The notes beneath the pieces are model-generated. The model was not told the origin of the DNA and ran no database searches. It saw nothing but the letters and a program-made list of their open reading frames with translations. The translations under genes and the position numbers were made by a program. A DNA stretch of 50,874 nt, taken from Cellulosimicrobium composti (GTDB lineage: Bacteria > Actinomycetota > Actinomycetes > Actinomycetales > Cellulomonadaceae). Location of the stretch: assembly GCF_009711085.1 (NCBI RefSeq), contig NZ_WMKA01000027.1, positions 1 to 50,874 of the forward strand. Direction: 5' to 3'. This document shows, piece by piece, positions 6,093 through 14,794 of this stretch. Numbering within the stretch: the stretch's first letter is position 1; each line of letters starts with the position of its first letter.

Positions 6093-8777
6093 GTGACGAC
6101 CTCCGCGCGACCCCGCCTCCTGCTCATCGACGGACACTCCATGGCCTACCGCGCGTTCTTCGCGCTCCCGGCGGAGAACTTCTCGACGACGACGGGGCAG
6201 CACACCAACGCGGTCTACGGCTTCACGTCGATGCTCATCAACCTGCTGCGCGACGAGGAGCCGACGCACGTCGCGGTCGCGTTCGACGCCGGGCGCCAGT
6301 CCTTCCGCACCGAGATCCTCCCGAGCTACAAGGGCACGCGCGAGTCCACTCCCGAGCCGTTCCGCGGCCAGGTGCCGCTCATCAAGGAGATCCTCGAGAC
6401 GCTGAACATCCCCACGCTCGAGCGCGAGGGCTACGAGGCCGACGACATCTTCGCGACGCTCGCCACGCAGGGCGCGGCCGCGGGGATGGAGGTGCTCGTC
6501 TGCTCGGGCGACCGCGACTCGTTCCAGCTCGTGGGCCCGGACGTGACGGTGCTCTACCCCAAGAAGGGCGTGTCGGAGCTCGCGCGCATGGACGCCGCGG
6601 CCGTCGTCGAGAAGTACGGGGTGCCGCCCGAGCGCTACCCCGACCTCGCCGCGCTCGTGGGCGAGACGTCGGACAACCTGCCGGGCATCCCGGGGGTCGG
6701 CCCCAAGACGGCGGCCAAGTGGATCAACGCCTACGGCGACCTCGACGGCCTGCTCGACCACGCCGACGAGATCAAGGGCAAGGCGGGGGAGAACCTGCGC
6801 GCGCACCTCGAGCAGGTGCGTCTCAACCGGCAGCTCAACGCGCTCCTGCGCGACCTCGAGCTCCCCGTCGGGCCCGACGACCTCGCCGCGCGCCCGTGGG
6901 ACCGCGAGGCCGTCCACCGGGTCCTCGACGCGCTCGAGTTCCGCGTCCTGCGCGACCGCCTCTTCGCGATCGCGCCCGAGGGCGAGGTCGAGGCGGAGGC
7001 CGGGTTCGACGTCGACGTCGCCGACGTCCTGCCGGGCGGGCTCGGCGCGTGGCTCGCCGAGCACGGCGACCGGCGCCTGGGCGTCGAGGTCGCCGGCAAG
7101 GCCGTCCGCGGCGGCGGCGACGCGTGGGGCCTCGCCCTGTCCGACGACGCGGGTGCGGCCGTCGCCCTCGAGCTCGCGGAGGTCGCGGGCGCCGACGACG
7201 AGGCGCTCGCCGCGTGGCTCGCGGATCCCGCGCGGCCCAAGGTCGTGCACGGCGCGAAGGCGGCGTGGCACGAGCTCGCCGCGCGCGGGTACGACCTCGC
7301 GGGCGTCACGTTCGACACCGAGCTCGCGGCGTACCTGTGCCACCCGGACCAGCGCGGCTACGACCTCGGCGACCTCGTCGTGCGGCACCTGCACCGCGAG
7401 CTGCGCCCGGACACCGAGTCGGGCAGCGACGCGCAGGGCGCGCTCGACCTCTCGCTCGACGGGGGCGGCGAGCAGGAGCGCGACGCCGTGCGCGCGCTCG
7501 CGGTCGCGCAGCTCGGGGACGTCCTCGCGGGCGAGCTCGAGGACCGCGGCGCCACGACGCTCCTCACCGACCTCGAGCTCCCGCTGTCCGGGGTGCTCGC
7601 GCGCATGGAGCAGCGCGGCATCGCGGCCGACGTCGAGTACCTGCGCGAGCTCGAGCAGCACTTCGGGGACCTCGTCGCCACGGCGGCGGGCGAGGCGTAC
7701 GCCGTGATCGGGCGGGAGGTGAACCTGGGTTCGCCGAAGCAGCTCCAGGAGGTCCTGTTCGACCAGCTCGGCATGCCGAAGACGAAGAAGATCAAGACGG
7801 GGTACACGACGGACGCCGCGGCGCTCGCGGACCTGTTCGCCAAGACGCAGCACCCGTTCCTCGAGCACCTGCTCGCGCACCGTGACGCGTCGCGCCTGCG
7901 CCAGACGGTCGAGGGCCTGCTCAAGTCGGTCGCCGACGACGGCCGGATCCACACGACCTTCCAGCAGACGATCGCGGCGACGGGCCGCCTCAGCTCGACG
8001 GACCCCAACCTGCAGAACATCCCGATCCGCACGGAGGCGGGGCGCCGGATCCGGCGCGCGTTCGTCGTGGGCGAGGGCTACGAGACGCTCATGACGGCGG
8101 ACTACAGCCAGATCGAGATGCGCATCATGGCGCACCTCTCCGGCGACGAGGGCCTCATCGAGGCGTTCCGCTCGGGCGAGGACCTGCACTCCTACGTCGG
8201 CTCGCGCGTCTTCGAGGTCCCCGCGGCCGAGGTCACGCCCGCGATGCGCTCGAAGATCAAGGCGATGTCCTACGGACTCGCGTACGGGCTGTCGGCGTTC
8301 GGGCTCTCGCAGCAGCTCACCATCGAGGTGGGCGAGGCGCAGAAGCTCATGGACGACTACTTCGAGCGCTTCGGCGGCGTGCGGGACTACCTCACCGGTG
8401 TCGTCGACGAGGCGCGCGCGACCGGGTACACCGCGACGATCCTCGGCCGCCGGCGCTACCTGCCCGACCTCACGAGCGACAACCGCCAGCGACGCCAGAT
8501 GGCCGAGCGCATGGCGCTCAACGCCCCCATCCAGGGCAGCGCGGCGGACATCATCAAGGTCGCGATGCTCAACGTGCAGCGCGCGGTCGACGAGCGCGGG
8601 CTGCGGTCGCGGCTCCTGCTGCAGGTGCACGACGAGCTCGTGGTCGAGGTCGCGCCGGGCGAGCGCGACGCGGTCGAGGAGGTGCTGCGCACGCAGATGG
8701 GCGCCGCCGCGGACCTCGACGTGCCGCTCGACGTGTCGGTGGGCGTCGGCGCCACGTGGCACGACGCCGGCCACTGA
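6093..8777 (+). CDS. polA: DNA polymerase I
   Basis: Fills excision-repair gaps and removes Okazaki primers; 894 aa. The 5' nuclease domain (1-290) contains LLLIDGHSMAYRAFFALP, GYEADDIFATLA and the helix-hairpin-helix GIPGVGPKTAAKW. The middle 3'-5' exonuclease-like domain lacks the catalytic DxE: RRLGVEVAGKA stands where DTE is expected, so proofreading is probably absent, as known for other actinobacterial Pol I. The polymerase domain is intact: motif A DYSQIEMR (about 670), motif B RSKIKAMSYGLAYG, motif C VHDE (about 845-848). The start is GTG 6093, placed by the -10 TAGGTT at 6080-6085; upstream in-frame ATGs at 6063 and 6072 would lie before or within the promoter. A 10-nt gap separates it from the convergent methyltransferase. 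Confidence 0.97.
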   Translation: MTTSARPRLLLIDGHSMAYRAFFALPAENFSTTTGQHTNAVYGFTSMLINLLRDEEPTHVAVAFDAGRQSFRTEILPSYKGTRESTPEPFRGQVPLIKEILETLNIPTLEREGYEADDIFATLATQGAAAGMEVLVCSGDRDSFQLVGPDVTVLYPKKGVSELARMDAAAVVEKYGVPPERYPDLAALVGETSDNLPGIPGVGPKTAAKWINAYGDLDGLLDHADEIKGKAGENLRAHLEQVRLNRQLNALLRDLELPVGPDDLAARPWDREAVHRVLDALEFRVLRDRLFAIAPEGEVEAEAGFDVDVADVLPGGLGAWLAEHGDRRLGVEVAGKAVRGGGDAWGLALSDDAGAAVALELAEVAGADDEALAAWLADPARPKVVHGAKAAWHELAARGYDLAGVTFDTELAAYLCHPDQRGYDLGDLVVRHLHRELRPDTESGSDAQGALDLSLDGGGEQERDAVRALAVAQLGDVLAGELEDRGATTLLTDLELPLSGVLARMEQRGIAADVEYLRELEQHFGDLVATAAGEAYAVIGREVNLGSPKQLQEVLFDQLGMPKTKKIKTGYTTDAAALADLFAKTQHPFLEHLLAHRDASRLRQTVEGLLKSVADDGRIHTTFQQTIAATGRLSSTDPNLQNIPIRTEAGRRIRRAFVVGEGYETLMTADYSQIEMRIMAHLSGDEGLIEAFRSGEDLHSYVGSRVFEVPAAEVTPAMRSKIKAMSYGLAYGLSAFGLSQQLTIEVGEAQKLMDDYFERFGGVRDYLTGVVDEARATGYTATILGRRRYLPDLTSDNRQRRQMAERMALNAPIQGSAADIIKVAMLNVQRAVDERGLRSRLLLQVHDELVVEVAPGERDAVEEVLRTQMGAAADLDVPLDVSVGVGATWHDAGH

Positions 8778-8787
8778 CGCCCGGGGG

Positions 8788-9675
8788 TCAGCCCGGCAGG
8801 CGCGTGCGGAAGATCGCCGTGCCGGGCAGGTAGGCGCCGCGCACGGGGCCCCACCCGCCCCACACCTCGGTGTTGCCCGCAGGCCACTCCGGCTCGACGA
8901 CGTCGTGCAGCTCCAGGCCCGCGGCGACGACCTCGCGCACGTGGTCGCCCAGCGTGCGGTGGTACTCGGCGTACACGACACGTCCCGCGGCGTCGGTCTC
9001 GACGTACGGGCGCCTGTCGTAGTACGAGCGGTTCGCGGTGAGCCCGTGCTCGCTCGGGTCGTCGGGGAACGCCCACCGGGTCGGGTGCGTCACCGAGAAC
9101 GTCCACGTGCCGCCCGGGCGCAGCACGCGCGCGACCTCGCGGTGGACGGCGTCGGCGTCGGGCACGAACGGGATCGCGCCGAACGACGTGAACGCGACGT
9201 CGAACGTCGCGTCCGCGAAGGGGAGCCTCCGGGCGTCGGCCTGCACCATCGGCACCCGGACGCCGGTCGCCCGGTCGAGCGCCGCCCCGGCCGCGAGCAT
9301 CCCGCCGGACACGTCCGTGGCCACCACGCGGGCTCCCTGCGTCGCGAGCCACCGCGAGCACTGGGCCGCGCCCGCCCCGACCTCGAGCACGCGACGCCCG
9401 GCGACGTCGCCGAGCAGGCGCGCGTCGCGCTCGCGCAGGCCCTCCGGGCACCAGCAGAAGTCGGCGGCGCCGAGGAACGCCCCGTGCTCGTCGAGGTACT
9501 CGTGGGCGTTGGCGTCCCACCACGCGCGGCCCGCGCGCCCACCCTCGGTGGCCGGGACGTCCCGGTAGCCCGCGTCCGCCGTCGGCCCCGGCGCGGTCGC
9601 GTGGGGTCCGGGCTCGTGCCCTGCCGCACCGGGCGCGGCCGGCTCGTGCGGTGCTGGCGAGGAGGGTGCGCTCAT
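8788..9675 (-). CDS. Class I SAM-dependent methyltransferase
   Basis: Predicted methyltransferase of 295 aa with a Rossmann-type SAM domain. After a Pro/Ala-rich N-terminus (1-45) comes RAWWDANAHEYLDEHG. Motif I is VLEVGAGAAQCSRWL (96-110), followed by VVATDVSGGMLAAG, VQADARRLPF and the FDVAFTSFGAIPFV block, with VLRPGG as post-motif III. It belongs to the UbiE/methyltransferase-11 superfamily; the substrate is unknown. The ATG at 9675 was chosen because the upstream in-frame extension reads through Arg-rich sequence without similarity. A weak -10 (GACAAT, 9687-9682 on the minus strand) ends 6 nt before ATG, so it may be leaderless. It is convergent with polA and divergent from pfkA. Confidence 0.85.
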   Translation of the reverse strand: MSAPSSPAPHEPAAPGAAGHEPGPHATAPGPTADAGYRDVPATEGGRAGRAWWDANAHEYLDEHGAFLGAADFCWCPEGLRERDARLLGDVAGRRVLEVGAGAAQCSRWLATQGARVVATDVSGGMLAAGAALDRATGVRVPMVQADARRLPFADATFDVAFTSFGAIPFVPDADAVHREVARVLRPGGTWTFSVTHPTRWAFPDDPSEHGLTANRSYYDRRPYVETDAAGRVVYAEYHRTLGDHVREVVAAGLELHDVVEPEWPAGNTEVWGGWGPVRGAYLPGTAIFRTRLPG

Positions 9676-9902
9676 GCGGCCATTGTCCCGGTCGCGCGGG
9701 CGCGGCAGGTCCCGTGCGCGCCGCACGGCCCCCAGGACCGGGACCTTGGTCGTCGGCCTGCCCGAGGACCGGGACGGACGATGACCTGCGTCGCGGCGAT
9801 GACTAGGGTTGACGCTGACGCGGCGCCGCGGAGGTCGGTGCCTCCGTCGACGCCGGGCGCGTGCGCGAGGACGCGCGACGACGACGAGACGGAGGAACAT
9901 CG

Positions 9903-10925
9903 GTGCGCATCGGACTTCTCACCGGCGGAGGCGACTGCCCCGGGCTGAACGCGGCGATCCGGGCCGTGGTCAAGCAGGGGACGGGGGAGTACGGGCACAC
10001 GATCATCGGCTTCCGCAACGGGTGGCGCGGCGTCGTCGACGGCGACGTGCACCCGCTCGGTCGCCAGGACATCCGCAACGTCCTGCCGGTCGGCGGCACG
10101 CTCCTCGGGACGGCGCGGTTCCACCCGCGACAGGAGGACGGCAGCATGGACGCCGTCCTCGCGACGGTCGAGGCGGAGCGTCTCGACGCGCTCATCTGCA
10201 TCGGCGGGGACGGCACGCTCCACGCCGCGAGCCGCGTCGCGGAGGCGGGCGTGAAGATCGTCGCGATCCCCAAGACCATCGACAACGACGTCGAGGGCAC
10301 GGACCTGTCCATCGGGTTCCACACGGCCGTGAACATCGCGACCGAGGCGCTCGACCGCGTGCACACGACGGCGGAGAGCCACAACCGCGTCATGGTCGTC
10401 GAGGTCATGGGCCGCCACGCGGGCTGGATCGCCGTCAACGCGGGCATCGCCGGCGGCGCCGAGGTCGTGCTCGCGCCGGAGGAGCCGTTCGACATCGACC
10501 AGGTCGTCAAGTTCCTGCGCCACCGCCACCGCGCGCACGCGAACTTCTCGATCGTCGTGGTCGCGGAGGGCGCCGTGCCGCGCGAGGGGTCGATGGAGTT
10601 CACGCAGCAGCTCGGGCGGTTCGGGGAGATCGTCGCCGGGTCGGTCGGCGAGCGCGTGAGCGCCGAGATCGCGGAGCGCACCGGGTTCGACACGCGCCTC
10701 ACCGTGCTCGGCCACGTGCAGCGCGGCGGCGAGCCGACGCCCACCGACCGCATCCTCGGGAGCCGGTTCGGGGTGGCGGCCGTCGACGCCGTGAGCGCGG
10801 GGACGTCGGGGGTCATGACGGCGCTGCGCGGGGAGCGCGTCGAGCTCGTCCCTCTCGCGGAGGTCGCGGGCCGCCCCAAGCGGGTCCCGGAGGAGCTGCT
10901 GCGCGTCGCGCGCGTGCTCGCCTGA
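9903..10925 (+). CDS. pfkA: 6-phosphofructokinase
   Basis: Phosphorylates fructose 6-phosphate in glycolysis; 340 aa. Motifs are GGGDCPGLNAAIR at the N-terminus, GGDGT at 101-105, and PKTIDND at 123-129 with catalytic D127. MGRHAGWIA and GHVQRGGEPTPTDR are also present. Gly104 is the ATP-enzyme residue, whereas Lys124 is typical of PPi-linked enzymes and of the mixed group that includes Streptomyces ATP-PFKs. ATP use is therefore likely but not certain. The start is GTG with GGAGGA (9891-9896) 6 nt upstream. A possible -10 TAGGGT lies at 9804-9809, giving a leader of about 85 nt. It stands alone, divergent from the methyltransferase and followed by rpsA with its own promoter. Confidence 0.93.
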   Translation: MRIGLLTGGGDCPGLNAAIRAVVKQGTGEYGHTIIGFRNGWRGVVDGDVHPLGRQDIRNVLPVGGTLLGTARFHPRQEDGSMDAVLATVEAERLDALICIGGDGTLHAASRVAEAGVKIVAIPKTIDNDVEGTDLSIGFHTAVNIATEALDRVHTTAESHNRVMVVEVMGRHAGWIAVNAGIAGGAEVVLAPEEPFDIDQVVKFLRHRHRAHANFSIVVVAEGAVPREGSMEFTQQLGRFGEIVAGSVGERVSAEIAERTGFDTRLTVLGHVQRGGEPTPTDRILGSRFGVAAVDAVSAGTSGVMTALRGERVELVPLAEVAGRPKRVPEELLRVARVLA

Positions 10926-10965
10926 CGCCCTGCCGCGTGCGCCGGCCGCGGCGCACGCGGCCGCG

Positions 10966-10995
10966 TTGACCCGCGGGGTGACACGCGGATAAGGT
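10966..10995 (+). promoter_or_regulatory. rpsA promoter
   Basis: TTGACC (10966-10971) and TAAGGT (10990-10995) with an 18-nt spacer, in the pfkA-rpsA gap. It implies a start near 11002 and a leader of about 130 nt ahead of rpsA. Confidence 0.7.
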
Positions 10996-11054
10996 GGACG
11001 CCGGTGCATTGCGCCTGCCTTCATCCCGGACCACGACGACCACCAGGACGTCGC

Positions 11055-11081
11055 CGCACCGGGGCGTCGGGGGGCGGTGCG
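11055..11081 (+). promoter_or_regulatory. Hairpin in the rpsA leader
   Basis: CGCACCG (11055-11061) pairs perfectly with CGGTGCG (11075-11081) across a 13-nt G-rich loop, inside the predicted rpsA 5' UTR. In E. coli S1 represses its own translation by binding its leader; whether this hairpin has that role is inference. Confidence 0.4.
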
Positions 11082-11134
11082 CCGAGAACCCTACCCGCTC
11101 GACTACACCTGTCCGCATCGGAGCATCGAACTCA

Positions 11135-12613
11135 ATGACCATCTCTACCCCCGCGAAGTCCGCACCCCAGGTTGCCGTCAACGACATCGGCACCGAGGAG
11201 GACTTCCTCGCCGCCGTTGACGCGACCATCAAGTACTTCAACGACGGCGACATCGTCGAAGGCACGATCGTCAAGGTGGACCGCGACGAGGTCCTCCTCG
11301 ACATCGGCTACAAGACCGAGGGCGTCATCCCCTCCCGCGAGCTGTCCATCAAGCACGACGTGGACCCCGGTGAGGTCGTCAACGTCGGCGACGCGGTCGA
11401 GGCCCTCGTCCTCCAGAAGGAGGACAAGGAAGGCCGTCTGATCCTGTCCAAGAAGCGCGCCCAGTACGAGCGCGCCTGGGGCACGATCGAGAAGATCAAG
11501 GAGGAGGACGGCGTCGTCACCGGCACCGTCATCGAGGTCGTCAAGGGTGGTCTCATCCTCGACATCGGCCTCCGTGGCTTCCTCCCGGCCTCCCTGGTGG
11601 AGATGCGTCGCGTCCGCGACCTCCAGCCGTACGTCGGCAAGGAGATCGAGGCGAAGATCATCGAGCTCGACAAGAACCGCAACAACGTCGTCCTCTCGCG
11701 CCGTGCGTGGCTCGAGCAGACGCAGTCCGAGGTCCGCTCCACCTTCCTGCAGACGCTGCAGAAGGGCCAGGTGCGCCCCGGTGTCGTCTCCTCGATCGTC
11801 AACTTCGGTGCGTTCGTGGACCTCGGCGGCGTCGACGGTCTCGTGCACGTCTCCGAGCTGTCCTGGAAGCACATCGACCACCCGTCCGAGGTCGTCGAGG
11901 TCGGCCAGGAGGTCACGGTCGAGGTCCTGGACGTCGACTTCGACCGCGAGCGCGTCTCGCTGTCGCTCAAGGCGACGCAGGAGGACCCGTGGCAGACGTT
12001 CGCCCGGACCCACGCGATCGGTCAGGTCGTGCCGGGCAAGGTCACCAAGCTCGTCCCGTTCGGTGCGTTCGTGCGCGTCGAGGACGGCATCGAGGGTCTC
12101 GTGCACATCTCCGAGCTCGCCGTCCGCCACGTCGAGCTGCCGGAGCAGGTCGTCAACGTCGGTGACGAGGTGTTCGTCAAGGTCATCGACATCGACCTCG
12201 AGCGTCGCCGCATCTCGCTCTCGCTCAAGCAGGCCAACGAGGGCGTGGACCCGGAGTCGGACGACTTCGACCCCGCGCTGTACGGCATGGCCGCCGAGTA
12301 CGACGAGCAGGGGAACTACAAGTACCCCGAGGGCTTCGACCCGGAGACCAACGAGTGGCTCGAGGGCTTCGAGGCGCAGCGCGAGGCGTGGGAGGCGGAG
12401 TACGCCAAGGCCCACGAGCGCTGGGAGGCGCACCGCAAGCAGGTCGCCGAGGCCGTCAAGGCCGACTTCGACGCCGCGTCGGGCGACTCGGGCTCCTCGA
12501 GCTCGTCGTCCTCGAGCACGTCCTACTCGTCGGCCCCGGCCACCGAGGCCACGGGCACGCTCGCGTCGGACGAGGCGCTCGCCGCGCTCCGCGAGAAGCT
12601 CACCGGCAACTGA
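11135..12613 (+). CDS. rpsA: 30S ribosomal protein S1
   Basis: Binds mRNA on the small ribosomal subunit; 492 aa. Four S1 RNA-binding repeats can be read at about 36-105, 123-190, 209-278 and 294-363. They are recognised by repeats such as GAFVDLGGVDGLVHVSELSW and the matching GAFVRVEDGIEGLVHISELA. E. coli S1 has six repeats; four is usual in Actinobacteria. The C-terminal 125 residues are an acidic/charged region (EWLEGFEAQREAWEAEYAKA) and then a Ser run at about 450-463 that is probably disordered. ATG 11135 lacks a strong Shine-Dalgarno sequence (only GGAG about 12 nt upstream). Codon usage is strongly biased, as in highly expressed genes. It has its own promoter and a 16-bp terminator. 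Confidence 0.97.
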   Translation: MTISTPAKSAPQVAVNDIGTEEDFLAAVDATIKYFNDGDIVEGTIVKVDRDEVLLDIGYKTEGVIPSRELSIKHDVDPGEVVNVGDAVEALVLQKEDKEGRLILSKKRAQYERAWGTIEKIKEEDGVVTGTVIEVVKGGLILDIGLRGFLPASLVEMRRVRDLQPYVGKEIEAKIIELDKNRNNVVLSRRAWLEQTQSEVRSTFLQTLQKGQVRPGVVSSIVNFGAFVDLGGVDGLVHVSELSWKHIDHPSEVVEVGQEVTVEVLDVDFDRERVSLSLKATQEDPWQTFARTHAIGQVVPGKVTKLVPFGAFVRVEDGIEGLVHISELAVRHVELPEQVVNVGDEVFVKVIDIDLERRRISLSLKQANEGVDPESDDFDPALYGMAAEYDEQGNYKYPEGFDPETNEWLEGFEAQREAWEAEYAKAHERWEAHRKQVAEAVKADFDAASGDSGSSSSSSSSTSYSSAPATEATGTLASDEALAALREKLTGN

Positions 12614-12656
12614 TCTCCTGACGCTCCGCCGCCTGGCGGAACCGTCGCAGGTCGCA

Positions 12657-12692
12657 CGAAGGCCCGCCACCCCTCGGGGTGGCGGGCCTTCG
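12657..12692 (+). terminator. Terminator between rpsA and the ABC exporter
   Basis: A perfect 16-bp stem (left arm 12657-12672, right arm 12677-12692) closed by a 4-base loop, 44 nt after the rpsA stop. It sits between convergent genes and could stop transcription from both sides. There is no long T tract, as is common in Actinobacteria. Confidence 0.85.
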
Positions 12693-12714
12693 CCGTGTCA
12701 TGACGCCCCCCGCT

Positions 12715-12778
12715 CCGCCGAGCATGTGGTTGCCTCCCGCCACGAGCCCGTGACGGGAGGCAACCACATGCTCGGCGG
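12715..12778. repeat. Perfect 25-bp palindromic element (REP-like)
   Basis: The left arm 12715-12739 is the exact reverse complement of 12754-12778. Inside the 14-nt spacer a further CACG/CGTG pair closes on AGCC, so the strand could fold into a 29-bp stem with one C-A mismatch. The core reads GCATGTGGTTGCCTCCCG. It lies in the convergent gap right after the rpsA terminator and 20 nt past the exporter stop. Perfect symmetry over this length suggests a mobile or dispersed palindromic repeat, not a simple terminator. No second full copy was noticed in the window. Confidence 0.8.
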
Positions 12779-12796
12779 GAGGTAACCGCATGCTCG
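12777..12796. repeat. Diverged third arm of the palindromic element
   Basis: GGGAGGTAACCGCATGCTCG repeats the right arm of the adjacent palindrome with two transitions (C to T, A to G) and overlaps it by two bases. It ends 2 nt before the exporter stop codon. This looks like a decayed extra copy of the same unit. Confidence 0.65.
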
Positions 12797-12798
12797 CG

Positions 12799-14706
12799 TC
12801 AGGCGACGGGCACGGGGGACTCGGCGAACTGGGTCCGGTAGAGGTCGGCGTAGCGGCCGCCGCGGGCGAGCAGCTCGGTGTGCGTGCCCGTCTCGACGAC
12901 CTCGCCCGCGTCGAGCACGACGATGAGGTCGGCCTCGCGGACCGTCGAGAGCCGGTGCGCGATGACGAGCGACGTGCGACCGCGCAGCGCCTCCGCGAGC
13001 GCGGCCTGGACGGCCGCCTCGGAGCCGGAGTCGAGGTGCGCCGTCGCCTCGTCGAGCACGACGAGCTGCGGCGCCTTGAGGAACACGCGGGCGATGGCGA
13101 GGCGCTGGCGCTCGCCGCCGGACATCCGGTAGCCGCGGTCGCCGACGACGGTGTCCATCCCGGACGGGAGGGCCGCGACGACGTCCCACACGTGCGCGCG
13201 CCGCAGCGCTGCCTCGAGCTCGGCGTCGCTCGCGTCGGGCTTCGCGTACCGGAGGTTCTCGGCGATCGAGTCGTGGAAGAGGTGGGCCTCCTGCGTGACG
13301 ACGCCGACGGCGTCGTGCAGGCTCTCCTGCGTGACCTCGCGCAGGTCGCGGCCGGCGATGCGCACGTGGCCCGCCGTGGGGTCGTACATGCGCGTGACGA
13401 GCTGGGACACGGTGGTCTTGCCCGCACCGGACGACCCGACGAGCGCGACCATCGCGCCGGCGGGCACGGAGAACGACACGCCGCGCAGGGTGTCCGTGGT
13501 CGGGTCGGTGCCCTCGACCGCGACGGACTCGAGCGACGCGAGCGACACCTCCGACGCGCTCGGGTAGCGGAACGTCACGCCGTCGAGCTCGAGGCTCGCG
13601 CCCCGCCGCTCGATGTCGTCGGCGAGGTCGGTCGCGTCGGGCGCGTCGGTGACGGTCGGCTCGAGGTCGAGCACCTCGAGCACGCGCTCGAAGCTCACGA
13701 GCGCGGTCATGACGTCGACCTGCACGTTGGACATCGCGGTGAGGGGTCCGTAGAGGCGCCCGAGGTAGGCGGTGAGTGCGACCACGGTGCCGACGGTGAG
13801 CGTGCCGGAGATGGCCATGACGCCGCCGAGGCCGTAGACGATCGCGACCGCGACGGACGCGACGACCGTGAGTCCGACGCGGAACACCGTGCCGTACATC
13901 GCCTGCTTGACGCCGATGTCCCGCACGCGGCGGGCCTGCGCGGCGAAGCGGGACGACTCGCGACCCGGGTCGCCGAAGACCTTGACGAGGTGGGCCCCGG
14001 CGACGTTGAACCGCTCGTTCATGGTCTGCGCCGCCTCGGCGTTGAGCTCGTAGCTCTCGCGCGTGATCGCGGCGAGGCGCTTGCCCACCCACCGGGCGGG
14101 GAGGACGAACGCGGGCAGGAGCGTGAGCGCGAGCAGCGTGAGCTGCCACGACATGGACAGCATCGCCGCGAGCACGAACACGACCGTGAGCAGGTTGGAG
14201 AAGACGTTCGACAGGGTCGACGTGAAGGCCTGCTGCGCGCCGAGCACGTCGCCGTTGAGGCGCTGCACGAGCGCGCCGGTGCGGGTGCGGCTGAAGAACG
14301 CGAGGGGCATGCGCTGCACGTGGTCGAACACGGCGGTGCGCAGGTCCACGATGAGGCCCTCGCCGATGCGCGAGGAGAACCAGCGCTGCGCGACGCCGAG
14401 GCCGCCCGAGAGGACGGCGAGGCCTGCGGCGACGAGCGAGAGCGCGACGACGACGCCGACGTCGCCGGCCGCGATGCCGTCGTCGATGATCCGCTGGAAC
14501 AGCAGCGGCGTCACGGCGCCGGCGGCCGCGTCGATCGAGATGAGCACGAGGAACGCCGCGAGCGCGCGGCGGTAGGGACGGGCGAACGCGAGGACGCGGC
14601 GGATCGTGCCGCGGTGCAGGCGTCGCGAGGTGACGGTGGAGTCCTGGCGGAACGAGCGCATGCCGCGCCCGCCGCCGGAGCCGGGGAAGGATGAGGGGAA
14701 AGACAT
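12799..14706 (-). CDS. ABC transporter, fused permease and ATPase (multidrug/lipid exporter type)
   Basis: Half-transporter of 635 aa with a membrane domain followed by an ATPase; it should dimerise. The TMD (about 40-345) has six hydrophobic segments, including FLVLISIDAAAGAVTPLLF and VFVLAAMLSMSWQLTLLALTL. The NBD has Walker A GSSGAGKTT (424-432), Q-loop VVTQEAHLF, signature MSGGERQRLAIAR (from 528), Walker B LVVLDE (548-553), and HRLSTVREAD with the switch histidine. The signature starts with M in place of the more common L. ATG 14706 has AGGAGG 4 nt upstream. It is divergent from a MarR regulator across a shared promoter with an internal palindrome, which suggests substrate-induced efflux. 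The substrate is unknown. Confidence 0.92.
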   Translation of the reverse strand: MSFPSSFPGSGGGRGMRSFRQDSTVTSRRLHRGTIRRVLAFARPYRRALAAFLVLISIDAAAGAVTPLLFQRIIDDGIAAGDVGVVVALSLVAAGLAVLSGGLGVAQRWFSSRIGEGLIVDLRTAVFDHVQRMPLAFFSRTRTGALVQRLNGDVLGAQQAFTSTLSNVFSNLLTVVFVLAAMLSMSWQLTLLALTLLPAFVLPARWVGKRLAAITRESYELNAEAAQTMNERFNVAGAHLVKVFGDPGRESSRFAAQARRVRDIGVKQAMYGTVFRVGLTVVASVAVAIVYGLGGVMAISGTLTVGTVVALTAYLGRLYGPLTAMSNVQVDVMTALVSFERVLEVLDLEPTVTDAPDATDLADDIERRGASLELDGVTFRYPSASEVSLASLESVAVEGTDPTTDTLRGVSFSVPAGAMVALVGSSGAGKTTVSQLVTRMYDPTAGHVRIAGRDLREVTQESLHDAVGVVTQEAHLFHDSIAENLRYAKPDASDAELEAALRRAHVWDVVAALPSGMDTVVGDRGYRMSGGERQRLAIARVFLKAPQLVVLDEATAHLDSGSEAAVQAALAEALRGRTSLVIAHRLSTVREADLIVVLDAGEVVETGTHTELLARGGRYADLYRTQFAESPVPVA

Positions 14707-14794
14707 GGGGCCTCCTGAGTGGGGGAGGGGCGCGTCGTCCGCGGGGGCCGTGAGCCTGCCGGCGGGCGCGGTCTCGTGGACCGCTCGCGCGACT

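Noticed and set aside
5262-8981. A 3.7-kb open frame antisense to polA
   Set aside because: Stop-free antisense frames are expected at this GC content. It has no family motifs, while polA on the other strand is complete.
12600-12800. Peptides reading through the palindrome (AEHVVASRH...GGNHMLGG in both directions)
   Set aside because: They come from translating a palindrome in shadow frames; no ribosome site or credible frame supports a small protein.
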